A stretch of DNA of 64,000 bases, taken from assembly GCF_007856155.1 (NCBI RefSeq), contig NZ_CP042266.1, positions 2,790,001-2,854,000 of the forward strand, written 5' to 3'. This document shows positions 42,409 through 50,887 of this stretch, one piece after another. The notes beneath the pieces are model-generated. The model made no database searches, was not told the DNA's origin, and saw only the letters and a list, made by a program, of their open reading frames with translations. Position 1 is the first letter of the stretch. Each line of letters opens with the position of its first letter. This stretch comes from Streptomyces qinzhouensis. GTDB taxonomy: Bacteria > Actinomycetota > Actinomycetes > Streptomycetales > Streptomycetaceae. The translations under genes were made by a program, and so were the position numbers.

Positions 42409-44466
42409 GTGCGACGACCACCCACCGAATCCGGCAGACCGGTGCCGCAGCCGGGCCCCGGCGGCCCCGACCCCCGTGGTCGGCGCCACCGGGGCGGCGG
42501 GGCGGCGGGATCCGGGGTGGACCAGCCGACCATGGGGCTCTCCGTGGCGGGTCTGCGCGCCGCGCTGGGCGCCGCCGCGCCGGCGCGGACGGGACCGGAC
42601 GGACCGGCACCGGGAGGCCCGGCACCGGGCGGTGACAGCGGCTCCGGCGGTGGGAGCGGCGGGCCCCCGGGGTCCGGCCGCCGCCCCGGGGGGCGAATAC
42701 CCGACCGCCGTACGCTGATCACCCTGGCCGGCCCGCTGGCCGTCGCCCTGCTGCTGTGGGCCGTCGCGGTGGCGACCGTCGATGTCTCCGCGCTCTCCGA
42801 CTTCGGCCTCACCAAGGAACTCCCGCTCGTCTTCTGGCTCGGTCTCGCCGTGCTGACGGGCGGCTTCTGGTACTGCGTCCGCGATCCCCGGCGCGGCAAC
42901 CTCTGGCCGCTGGCCTACACCGCCGGTCTGCTGGTCTTCGAACGCGCCACCCAGGCCGTGGTCTATCCGACCCCGCTGTACGCCTGGTCGTGGAAGCACG
43001 ACGCCGTCATCGAGCATCTGATCGACGCGGGGCGGCTCCAGCGCGGCTCCGAACTCGGCGCCATGGCCGTGTACGACCAGTGGCCCGGCTTCTTCGCCGC
43101 CCAGGCGGCGGTGGTCAGGCTGACCGGCGCGGAGAACGCCCTGGCGTTCATGGCCTGGTGGCCGCTGCTGTCCAGTCTGCTGATGCTGCTGCCGCTGCTG
43201 CTGATCTACCGCACCTTCACCCAGGACCGGCGGCTGATCTGGACCGCCGTGTGGATCTTCTCCGTCGCCAACTGGGTGGGGCAGGACTACTTCTCGCCGC
43301 AGTCGATGGCGTTCGGGCTCTATCTGGGTGTGATCGCGGTGGCGCTGCGCCGGGCCGAGGCGCCCGCGCCGGGCCGCCGGGCCCGGCAGATCGTCTGGAC
43401 GGCGCTGCTGGTGCCGCTGATCGCCGCGATCGTGGTCTCCCACCAGCTCACGCCCGTGATGCTGGTGGTCAGTCTGGCGGCGCTGTGTGTGATGGGCCGC
43501 TACCGGGACTGGACCCTGGTGATCGTGCTGATCCTGGTCTTCGCCGCCTGGAACCTCACCGCCTCGCTGCCGTTCCTCCGCGAGGCCGTACCCGACATGA
43601 TCAAGTCCTTCGGCGATGTGGGCAGCAATCTGGAGCGCGGCTACGGCTCGGTACCGACCGGCAGCGGGGCGCTCTTCGCGTCCTGGGCCGCGCGGATCCT
43701 GTCGCTGCTGGTGGTGCTGCTGGCCGCGGCCGGGTTCTTCCTCGGCGGAAAGCCGCTGCGTACCCGGGCCAGACCGCTGCTGCTGCTCGCCGGGGTGCCG
43801 CCGCTGCTGGCGATCGCCAACGGCTACGGCAGCGAGATGATCTTCCGGGTGCTGATGTTCATGCTCCCGTTCCTGGCGTTCTTCGCCGCCGCGGCGCTGC
43901 TGCCGATGGCCCGGCCCGGCCGGGCGGGCGCGGCCGACAGGGGTTCCGACCGGCCGCGGCTGGCGACGGGCGTACGGTACGGGCTGGTCCCGGCCCTGGT
44001 GCTGACGGTGCTGACCGTGCTCTTCGTCCCCAGTTACATGGGCAAGGACCGGCTGAGCTACTTCCCGCCGGACGAGGTGAAGCTGGTCAAGGACCTGCTG
44101 CGGACGGCCCCGAAGGGCTCCATGGTGGTCGCGGCGCACCGCAACTACCCGGCCGCGTACGACCGGTACTGGGATGTGGACCACTACTGGTTCCTCGACG
44201 ACGCCAAGTTCCATGTCGACCAGATCGTGAAGGAGCCGGCGAAGACGCTGGCGAGTGATATGTCCGGGGTCCGGGCGCCGGGTGAGGCGTACTTCCTCCA
44301 CACCCGCGCCCAGGTGGCGAACTCGGAGATGAACGGGCTGCTCACGGGCGAGCAGATGCGGAGCATCGAGAAGGATGTGGCGGCGTCGCCGCTGTTCGAG
44401 AAGGTCGCGAGCAACAGCGCCGGGGCCGTGTACCGGCTGAAGAGCTCGGCGGGGAGGGCGTCATGA
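42409..44466 (+). CDS. Large polytopic membrane protein, glycosyltransferase- or polymerase-like
   Basis: A 685-residue protein: about 100 Gly/Pro-rich cytoplasmic residues, about 12 membrane spans, and a soluble C-terminal part (FPPDEVKLVKDLLRTAPKGSMVVAA...). The loop DQWPGFFAAQAAV and QDYFSPQSMAFGLYLG recall GT-C fold enzymes and Wzy-type polymerases, both of which carry acidic residues in an external loop. No family is named with certainty. GTG start with GAGGTGA ahead. It overlaps the next gene (ATGA). Confidence 0.7.
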   Translation: MRRPPTESGRPVPQPGPGGPDPRGRRHRGGGAAGSGVDQPTMGLSVAGLRAALGAAAPARTGPDGPAPGGPAPGGDSGSGGGSGGPPGSGRRPGGRIPDRRTLITLAGPLAVALLLWAVAVATVDVSALSDFGLTKELPLVFWLGLAVLTGGFWYCVRDPRRGNLWPLAYTAGLLVFERATQAVVYPTPLYAWSWKHDAVIEHLIDAGRLQRGSELGAMAVYDQWPGFFAAQAAVVRLTGAENALAFMAWWPLLSSLLMLLPLLLIYRTFTQDRRLIWTAVWIFSVANWVGQDYFSPQSMAFGLYLGVIAVALRRAEAPAPGRRARQIVWTALLVPLIAAIVVSHQLTPVMLVVSLAALCVMGRYRDWTLVIVLILVFAAWNLTASLPFLREAVPDMIKSFGDVGSNLERGYGSVPTGSGALFASWAARILSLLVVLLAAAGFFLGGKPLRTRARPLLLLAGVPPLLAIANGYGSEMIFRVLMFMLPFLAFFAAAALLPMARPGRAGAADRGSDRPRLATGVRYGLVPALVLTVLTVLFVPSYMGKDRLSYFPPDEVKLVKDLLRTAPKGSMVVAAHRNYPAAYDRYWDVDHYWFLDDAKFHVDQIVKEPAKTLASDMSGVRAPGEAYFLHTRAQVANSEMNGLLTGEQMRSIEKDVAASPLFEKVASNSAGAVYRLKSSAGRAS

Positions 44467-45539
44467 GACCCGGCAACGCGTGGGACGAGACTCCGGAGCC
44501 GGGCCCGGCCCGGGAGCACCGGTACGGCGACGGGGCGTCGCGGCGCCCGGAGCCGTACGGCACGGACGGGGACACCTGGTTCACCCCGGGTCCCCGCGAC
44601 GGGGCCGGACCGGGGCACGACCAGGGCGGTACGGGCTCCGCCGGGTACGGCAGCGCCCCGGCACCGGTCGGCCACGACGGCCCGCCGCGCGGCCAGGAAC
44701 CCGGGACCTCCCGAAGCGGCCACGGTGACGGCCCTTCCGCCGCACCCGGGCACGGCGCCGGGCACGGTCCCGGCGACGCTCCCGCGCTCGGCCCGCGCCG
44801 CGCCCGCCGCGCCGCCCGCCCCGCGCCCCTGCCGGGCGAGACGCCCGCGCCCGGTGCGGGGTTCGGGGCCGCGCCCGGGGAGCTGCCCGGCGGCACCCCG
44901 GCTCCCGGGTACGGAACCGGGCCGGGCCACCTGCCCGGCGACACCCCCGCGCCGCCGCCGGGGCCGCGGCGGAGCCGGCGTGCGGCCCTCCCGGGCGAGG
45001 CGCCCGGAGAGGCGCCCTGGCCCGGGCCCGGCGAGGCCCCCGCGCCGCCCCCGTACACACCCCCCGTACCGCCGCTGCCGGCACCGGCACCGCCGCGGGC
45101 CCTCCCCCGGGAGTCCCCGGCCGTGCGCTTCGGGCCGGTCGCCGCCGGGCTCGTCGCCCTGCTCGCGACCCTCCTCCCGGAGGGAAACCCCCTGCGCTGG
45201 GTCCCCGTCGTGCTGTTCCTGGCGGCCGGTCCCGGCATCGCCGTCCTCCGGGTCTGCGAGCCACGGCTGCGCCGGGACAGCGCGGTCGGCCCCGAGGACG
45301 ACTGGGAGCACGACTTCGGCCGGGACTCGGACCGTCTCGAACTGCTGATGCTCGCCGTGTTCCTGAGCACGGCCCTGGCCGTCCTGGGCGCCACCGCGCT
45401 GATCGCGCTGAAGTTCTTCAGCGGTACGGGCCTGCTGCTCCTGCTCATCGGGACGACCGCGGTCGCCGCCGCATGCCCGAGGCTTCCCGAGGGCAGGCAT
45501 CGCTCCGAGACACCCGCGACACCGCCCCGCCAGGGTTGA
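44463..45539 (+). CDS. Pro/Gly-rich membrane protein
   Basis: A 358-residue protein: about 220 residues of Pro/Gly/Ala/Arg low complexity with PGETPAPG-like repeats, then three membrane spans (FGPVAAGLVALLATLLP; VPVVLFLAAGPGIAVLRV; LLMLAVFLSTALAVLGATALIALKFF) and a final hydrophobic stretch. The long N-terminal region is unusual and may be disordered. It is co-transcribed with the preceding membrane protein. No function assigned. Confidence 0.72.
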   Translation: MRPGNAWDETPEPGPAREHRYGDGASRRPEPYGTDGDTWFTPGPRDGAGPGHDQGGTGSAGYGSAPAPVGHDGPPRGQEPGTSRSGHGDGPSAAPGHGAGHGPGDAPALGPRRARRAARPAPLPGETPAPGAGFGAAPGELPGGTPAPGYGTGPGHLPGDTPAPPPGPRRSRRAALPGEAPGEAPWPGPGEAPAPPPYTPPVPPLPAPAPPRALPRESPAVRFGPVAAGLVALLATLLPEGNPLRWVPVVLFLAAGPGIAVLRVCEPRLRRDSAVGPEDDWEHDFGRDSDRLELLMLAVFLSTALAVLGATALIALKFFSGTGLLLLLIGTTAVAAACPRLPEGRHRSETPATPPRQG

Positions 45540-45568
45540 GGCGGAAACCGAGGAAGGCCCCTGCGTAC

Positions 45569-46609
45569 GTGATGAACCGCGGAAGGCTGTGGGCCCTGTC
45601 CACGGCCCTCGTGGGGGCGCTGCTCCTGGGCTTCGCCGCCCTGGCGGACAGCACCCCCCGCGACGACGCCCGACCGTCCCCCGACTCCCCCGAATGCCGG
45701 GTGACCGCGAAACTGGTGCCGCCCTGCGGTGCCTGGTTCGGGGCGTACGTCCGGCACGAGAAGCCGGATCTGGCGGCGAAGGTCCTCGCGTACGAGCAGC
45801 GGATCGGCCGCAAGCTCGACATCGTGTACACCTACCACGACATGTCCACGGACGATCTCGAAGGGCAGTTGGTCACCGAGCAGGAGCGGAAGGTCGGACA
45901 GGAGCGGATGCTGCTGCTGTCCTGGGAGAGCAAGTGGTGGGGCGGCACGGACGCCCAGCAGCCTCGCTGGACGCGGATCTCCGCCGGGGCGTACGACGAG
46001 AGTGTGATCGACGTCCAGGCGCGCCGGATCAAGGAGTACGGGAAGCCGCTGTTCCTCTCCTTCGACCTGGAGATGGACACCCGGATCCCCGACGACGGCA
46101 CCCCGGAGGAGTTCACGGCCGCCTGGCGGCACATCCACGACCGGTTCCGGGAGCTGGGTGTCACCAATGTCGTGTGGACGTGGACGATCACCGGCTATCC
46201 GGGCAACAACGAGCTGTTCCCGAAGCTGTATCCGGGGGACGAGTACGTCGACTGGATCGCGTACAACCGTTACAACTACTACCGCTGTCACGACACCGAC
46301 TGGGTCTCCTTCGGGGAGACCCAGCGCGATGTCCACCGGTGGATCCGGGAGAACCTCTCGGACCGCAAACCGCTGATGCTCTCCGAATTCGGCTCGGCGG
46401 ACGATCCGTCGCGGCCGGACCGGCAGGCCGAGTGGTACGCGGAGGTGCCGTCGGTGGTGAAGGAGCTGGACGGGGTGCGTGCCGCGCTCCAGTGGAACTG
46501 GCGCGACCCCGGCGCGTACTGCGATCTGTCGCTGGCCCGGGACTCGTCGTGGCGGAGCCTCGGCGATGCCGTCGCCGACCCCTTCTTTCGGCAGAACCGG
46601 CCCTGGTGA
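45569..46609 (+). CDS. GH26-like exported glycoside hydrolase
   Basis: A 346-residue secreted or membrane-tethered beta-glycanase-like protein. A signal anchor (LWALSTALVGALLLGFAAL) is followed by a TIM barrel: GAWFGAYVRHEK, SFDLEMDTR (acid Glu), VVWTWTITGYPGNNELFPKLYPGDEYVDWIAYNRYNYY, LMLSEFGSADD (nucleophile Glu). These features match family 26 enzymes. Start at GTG 45569 (AGGAAGG 11 bases upstream); ATG 45572 is an alternative. It may trim or degrade the polymer made by this locus. Confidence 0.8.
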   Translation: MMNRGRLWALSTALVGALLLGFAALADSTPRDDARPSPDSPECRVTAKLVPPCGAWFGAYVRHEKPDLAAKVLAYEQRIGRKLDIVYTYHDMSTDDLEGQLVTEQERKVGQERMLLLSWESKWWGGTDAQQPRWTRISAGAYDESVIDVQARRIKEYGKPLFLSFDLEMDTRIPDDGTPEEFTAAWRHIHDRFRELGVTNVVWTWTITGYPGNNELFPKLYPGDEYVDWIAYNRYNYYRCHDTDWVSFGETQRDVHRWIRENLSDRKPLMLSEFGSADDPSRPDRQAEWYAEVPSVVKELDGVRAALQWNWRDPGAYCDLSLARDSSWRSLGDAVADPFFRQNRPW

Positions 46610-46628
46610 ACCCCGCCGCCGGGGGCTG

Positions 46629-47444
46629 TCAGCCGGCGAAGACCGGTCCCCTGACGGCAGCCCGGGCCCGCCGGTACCAGCGCCAGCCCGCCGTTTTGTA
46701 CGTTTCGGGGAACGGCGCCACCGGCACCCCGGTCCCGGCGAGCCAGGCCTCGACATCGGCGACGGTATGCGTACGGCGCACGATCAGCCGGGCGATGCGG
46801 TAGGTGTCGTCGGTCTGCGAGCTGAGCGCGTGCCGGACGGCGACGGCGGAGGTGTAGCCCGCGCGCAGGGCGGCCTTGCGTACCCCCCGGCTGCTGTAGC
46901 CGTGCGGATAGGCGAGATGGGTCACCTGGTGCCCGAGGAGGTCCTCCAGCACCTCCCGCGGTTCCCTCAGCTCCCGTTCGAGGGCGTCCCGGCGCAGGGT
47001 GTCGAGCTGGGGGTGGGTGACGGTGTGGGTGCCGATCTCCATGCCGTACTGCTCCAGGAGCGGCACCTGGTCGAGGGTCATCATCGGCGCGGGCGGCAGC
47101 AGGCTCCGCCCGCCGGGGGTGATCGCGCCCGTCGTCAGATAGGCGGTCGACGGCAGGGAGCGCTCCGCGAGCGCCTCGGCCGTCGGCCCGGGCAGATCGG
47201 CGAAACCGTCGTCGATGGTGAGGATCACCGGCCGGGCCGGCAGCGGGGTACCGCCCGCCAGATGGGCCACGAAGGCGCCGACGGTCAGCGGGGTCCGGCC
47301 GCTGGCGACGACGGCGTCGAGCTGGGCGGTGAACTCCCGGGGCGTGACGGTGAACTCGGCGATCCACGCCGGGGGGTCGTCCATGACGGCGTGGTACAGC
47401 AGGACCGGGACATACGGCCTGCCCGAGGTCGTCGGGTCGTTCAT
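46629..47444 (-). CDS. Polysaccharide deacetylase (CE4)
   Basis: A 271-residue NodB-homology enzyme: VPVLLYHAVMDD, ILTIDDGFADL (catalytic Asp and metal Asp), IGTHTVTHPQLDT (metal His residues) and HLAYPHGYSSRGV. It removes N-acetyl groups from an amino-sugar polymer. I see no clear signal peptide, so it may work inside or be anchored otherwise. Start overlaps the end of the glycosyltransferase gene (ATGA). It is convergent with the GH26-like gene. Confidence 0.88.
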   Translation of the reverse strand: MNDPTTSGRPYVPVLLYHAVMDDPPAWIAEFTVTPREFTAQLDAVVASGRTPLTVGAFVAHLAGGTPLPARPVILTIDDGFADLPGPTAEALAERSLPSTAYLTTGAITPGGRSLLPPAPMMTLDQVPLLEQYGMEIGTHTVTHPQLDTLRRDALERELREPREVLEDLLGHQVTHLAYPHGYSSRGVRKAALRAGYTSAVAVRHALSSQTDDTYRIARLIVRRTHTVADVEAWLAGTGVPVAPFPETYKTAGWRWYRRARAAVRGPVFAG

Positions 47445-48811
47445 CGCTGCTCCTCGCCCCGTGGCTCCCACGGCGGTCGTACGCCCCGCACCCTGCGGCG
47501 CGCCTTGGCGTAGCCGAGGGGTCCGGCGAGCATGCCCCGCCGCTCCAGTTTCGACAGCTGCCGTGGCCACGGATAGTCGTGCGTGCCGTGCGCCCCGGGC
47601 ACGGCCCCGCCGCCGGAATCCCGGTGCGGACGCGGCTGTGCTTCCGCCGGGCCGGAGTCCCGGTGTGCCGTGATCGTACGGGCGTGGGCGAGGCCACGGG
47701 GCAGTTTGCGCAGCAGCGACGGCAGCAGCGAGGGGTGGCGGACCAGCAGGGCGGTCAGATAGGCGGTGAGCCCGGCGCCGTAGCCGTACGCCTGGTTCGT
47801 CAGGTCCTGCCAGGTCTCGCGGTGGTGGTGCCAGACCAGTGCCTCGGGGCTGTAGCGCAGCCGGTGGCCGGCGGCGAGCACGCTGACGAAGGCGTAGAGG
47901 TCGTCGCCGCCGCGGGCGGGGGTGCCGGTGCCGGTGGCCGGGTCGAAGCCGCCGGCGGCGCGCAGGGCGGCGGCGCGGAAGGCCATGTTGGCGCCGGAGC
48001 CGAAGCTGCCGGCGGTGAACGGGAACAGGGGCTCGTCGGCGGGCGGCAGCGCCGGATCGTAGGTCTTCGCCGCGAAGCCCTTGGCGAAGCCGCCGTGGCT
48101 CTCCAGCAGGATCTGGGCGGGGGTGCCGAGGCGGGCGGGGAGGATCAGACCGGTGGTGCAGCCGAGTCCGGGGTCGTCGGCGAAGGGCCGGGTCAGCGCG
48201 GTCAGCCATCGCGGATCGGCGATCACATCGTCGTCGGTGAAGGCGACGATCTCGCCGTCGGCGGCGGCCACGCCCCGGTTGTGGGCGATCGCGAGGCCGG
48301 GCACGGGCTCGGTGACGTACCGCACGGGCACATCCCGGTCTGCGTACGTCTCGACCAGCCGGCGGGTGGCGGTGGTCGCGGGCGCGTTGTCGACGACGAC
48401 GATCTCGTAGTCGGGGTGGTCCTGGTCGAGGAGGGAGTCCAGGGCGCGGGCCAGCTGGTCGGCGCGTTCCCGGGTGGCGACGACGACGCTGGTACGGGGC
48501 GGGGTGCCGATGGCGTCCGGGGCGGCGGGCAGTCCGGTGCGGGCGAGCCGGGCGCGGGCGTGGGCGGCGACGGCGTCGGCGGGGTTCTTGCCCGCGGGGA
48601 CCTTGCAGACCACGGTGGCGACGGGCCGGCCGTGCACCCGGACCAGGGCGTAGACGTCGTCGCCGCTCTCGATGGGCGCGGCGGGCGGCAGGGCGGGGCC
48701 GAAGGAGACGACCTCGCCGTCGGGTCCGGCCAGATCGAGCTGGGCGACCCGGATCGGCGTCGGCAGGGCGGGCGCGGCCGGTGCGGCCGGCGGCGGAGGC
48801 TGGGCTGTCAC
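47441..48811 (-). CDS. Family 2 glycosyltransferase
   Basis: A 456-residue enzyme: a 130-residue N-terminal part not seen in short members, then a GT-A domain with RTSVVVATRERADQLARALDSLLDQDHPDYEIVVVDNAP, FTDDDVIADPRW (DxD metal site) and GGFDPATGTG...GGDDLYAFV, followed by HHHRETW. The start is uncertain. I took a GTG at 48811, but the frame stays open far upstream through the repeat region. Overlaps the deacetylase gene. Confidence 0.86.
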   Translation of the reverse strand: MTAQPPPPAAPAAPALPTPIRVAQLDLAGPDGEVVSFGPALPPAAPIESGDDVYALVRVHGRPVATVVCKVPAGKNPADAVAAHARARLARTGLPAAPDAIGTPPRTSVVVATRERADQLARALDSLLDQDHPDYEIVVVDNAPATTATRRLVETYADRDVPVRYVTEPVPGLAIAHNRGVAAADGEIVAFTDDDVIADPRWLTALTRPFADDPGLGCTTGLILPARLGTPAQILLESHGGFAKGFAAKTYDPALPPADEPLFPFTAGSFGSGANMAFRAAALRAAGGFDPATGTGTPARGGDDLYAFVSVLAAGHRLRYSPEALVWHHHRETWQDLTNQAYGYGAGLTAYLTALLVRHPSLLPSLLRKLPRGLAHARTITAHRDSGPAEAQPRPHRDSGGGAVPGAHGTHDYPWPRQLSKLERRGMLAGPLGYAKARRRVRGVRPPWEPRGEEQR

Positions 48812-49382
48812 GGGTGCGGGTTCTTTCTTCGGTACGGGGGCCGCGGCCGCGAGGCGGCGGCGTTGGGGGTTCGGCCGGGCCGCCGTCCGGATCCGGGATC
48901 CGGGGGTCCGGGTCCGGGGGTCCGGGGGTCCGGGTCCGACACCCGGTCCGGGTTCCGGAGTCTCGGTCCGACACCCGGCCCGTCGGCCGGGCCCGGCCGG
49001 TGACGGCGTTGGAGCGGTGACTCCGGCCCGACGTCGGCCGGGGCCCGGTCCGGGCTTCCAGGGGCCAAGGTCCGGGTCCGGTCCAAGGTCCAGATCCGGT
49101 CCAAGGTCCGGGTCCGGTCCGGTGCTCCGGGGTCCGGGGTCCGAGGTCCGAGGTCCGAGGTCCGGGACCACTGTCCCGGGTCCGGGTTCCGGGTCCGGTC
49201 CAAGGTCCAGGTCCGGGGTTCCGGGTTCCGGGTCCGGGTTCCGGCCGGCCCGGTCCAGGGTTCCGGGTCCGGACCAGTCCGGCCCGGTCCGGGGTTCCGG
49301 GACCACTGTCCCGGGTCCCGGGTCCGGCCGGTGGGCCCGGGGGTTCCCGGTCCCGTATCCGGCCCGGCTACGGGCCCCGCGC
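48812..49382. repeat. Degenerate GGTCCGG tandem-repeat region
   Basis: About 500 bases (densest from 48870 to 49370) made of variants of GGTCCGG, GGTTCCGG and GGTCCAAGG, some present six or more times. A 32-base motif with the inverted repeat CCGGGAC-CACT-GTCCCGG occurs twice (49162-49179 and 49297-49314). Several frames remain open only because the unit lacks stop codons. I see no real gene here; it separates two minus-strand genes. Confidence 0.75.
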
Positions 49383-50519
49383 TCAGCGGGTACGGAGTTT
49401 CGCCAGGCCGCTGAGCGCGCGCCGCCCCCGCGCGGCCAGTTCGGGCCGGTCGCGGACGAAGCCGTGCGCGCGGCGCGCGGGCTCGCGCAGCAGCCAGTGC
49501 ACGGCGGCGCCGGGCCCGGCCCGAACCACCGCGCCCTCGTGGACCCGGAACTCCCCGGTGTGCAGCGACTCCTTGTACTCGGCGTCGCCGCGCCCCAGGT
49601 CGAGTGTGCCGATACCGGCCGCCGCCGCGCCCTCGGCCATCCGCAGATGCAGCACCAGACCCGGCGAGTACTTGGCGAAGGCCGGATCGTAGGAGGGGAA
49701 CCAGCAGGCCAGGAGGGTACGGGAGCGGAGGCCGAAGTGCGCGGCGACCGGGCGCCCGCCCGCGTACAGCACGGACAGCACCCCGGCGCAGCCCGCCTCG
49801 CCGGAGCCGTGCAGCCGCCGGACGAGTTCGGCGATCCACTCCTTGGCGAAGCGGTCACCGCGGCCGGTCCGGCGGTACTGCGCGGACTTCCACTCCATGA
49901 GGGTCGCCAGCGCCGCCGGGTCCCGTTCGTCGAAGACGAACCGGATCTCCCCGGCCTGCCGGGCCAGTCTGCGCTCCTTGGCGAGGGTCGTCTTGAGTAA
50001 TTTGGGCGCCCTGATCCGCAGCAGATCCTCGTACGCCGCATAGCCCCGGGAGACGTCGATCACCGGGGAGCGAAAGGATTCGGCGGCGGCGGGGACGAAC
50101 AGCTCCTGACCGTCCTCCAGATTGTCGAACTCGAACACCGAGAGTCCGCAGGCGGCGAGCAGCTCCCGGGTGATCAGTCCGAGGCCCGGGGCGAGAACCG
50201 CGCCCTGGCAGTCGGAGACGCCGAGGCCGACGGCCCGGCCGCGGCCGAACGCGGCGCGTTCGAAGGGCAGGAATCCAACGGCTTCGCCGTCTCTCCACAG
50301 AACCGCCACCCGGACCTCCGGCCGGACCCGGCCGACGGCCAGGGTGAACTCGGGTTCCATGAAGGGGCTGGCGGGCGCGCCCGCGGCGACCATGTCCCGG
50401 CGCAGCGCACGCCACCCGTTCAGCTCGCGCTCGCCCAGCTCGGCGGGTGTCCGCAGCTGGACCCGGACCCCGTGCGCGATGGTGGCGGCATATGCGCCCG
50501 GTGTGTCGACAAGGCTCAT
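49383..50519 (-). CDS. GNAT of the CelD/BcsL type
   Basis: A 378-residue acetyltransferase resembling CelD-like cellulose biosynthesis proteins (Acetyltransf_6): VAVLWRDGEAVGFLPFERAAFGRG, KLLKTTLAKERRLARQAGEIRFVF, YAGGRPVAAHFGLRS and DLGRGDAEYKESL. Its likely job is N- or O-acylation of a polysaccharide precursor. ATG start at 50519. It closes the polysaccharide locus together with the transferase and deacetylase. Confidence 0.82.
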   Translation of the reverse strand: MSLVDTPGAYAATIAHGVRVQLRTPAELGERELNGWRALRRDMVAAGAPASPFMEPEFTLAVGRVRPEVRVAVLWRDGEAVGFLPFERAAFGRGRAVGLGVSDCQGAVLAPGLGLITRELLAACGLSVFEFDNLEDGQELFVPAAAESFRSPVIDVSRGYAAYEDLLRIRAPKLLKTTLAKERRLARQAGEIRFVFDERDPAALATLMEWKSAQYRRTGRGDRFAKEWIAELVRRLHGSGEAGCAGVLSVLYAGGRPVAAHFGLRSRTLLACWFPSYDPAFAKYSPGLVLHLRMAEGAAAAGIGTLDLGRGDAEYKESLHTGEFRVHEGAVVRAGPGAAVHWLLREPARRAHGFVRDRPELAARGRRALSGLAKLRTR

Positions 50520-50887
50520 CGGACCCCCGGCCTCCCCTGAGAATTCCCGGACAGGACGGTACCGGGCGACAGCCGACAGGATAGACAGCCCCCCGCGAGC
50601 TGTGCCGAAGCTGTGAAGACTTGGCGAGGACGTTACTCCCGGGATAGACCGGTTACGCGCCCGGGGTGCGGAATGAGCCTGTTCCGGCTTGACCAACTGA
50701 TATTCGAACACGGTCGGTTGATCGTAGGATTCTTTACGCTTCCGTCCCCCTGCGGAAGTCCGACGTGTCCGGGAAGGACTCTGTCTCCAGTGACCTCTTC
50801 AGCGCTCGTCGCCCGTATACGCCCGAAACTCTCCGCGTCTACACCGCTTTATCCCTCTATACCCGTATCACCCGCACCGGGCCGCAG
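50520..50887. promoter_or_regulatory. Divergent promoter region between CelD-like gene and conservon
   Basis: A 368-base region, AT-richer at 50680-50740 (TTGACCAACTGATATTCGAA; GGTTGATCGTAGGATTC), where promoters of both divergent units are expected. A frame runs into cvnA from a GTG at 50765 but uses low-GC codons, including a TTA, so I treat it as leader. Confidence 0.45.

Noticed and set aside
47579..49003. Plus-strand frame opposite the glycosyltransferase
   Set aside because: Val/Gly/Arg-rich shadow product; the minus-strand frame has clear GT2 motifs.
48812..50041. Upstream extension of the glycosyltransferase through the GGTCCGG repeats
   Set aside because: The frame is open only because the repeat unit lacks stops; it would overlap the CelD-like gene extensively and give pure low complexity.
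50765..50887. Earlier GTG start for cvnA at 50765
   Set aside because: The extra codons have low third-position GC and one TTA, unlike the rest of the gene. A GGAAG lies upstream, so it is not excluded, only less likely.
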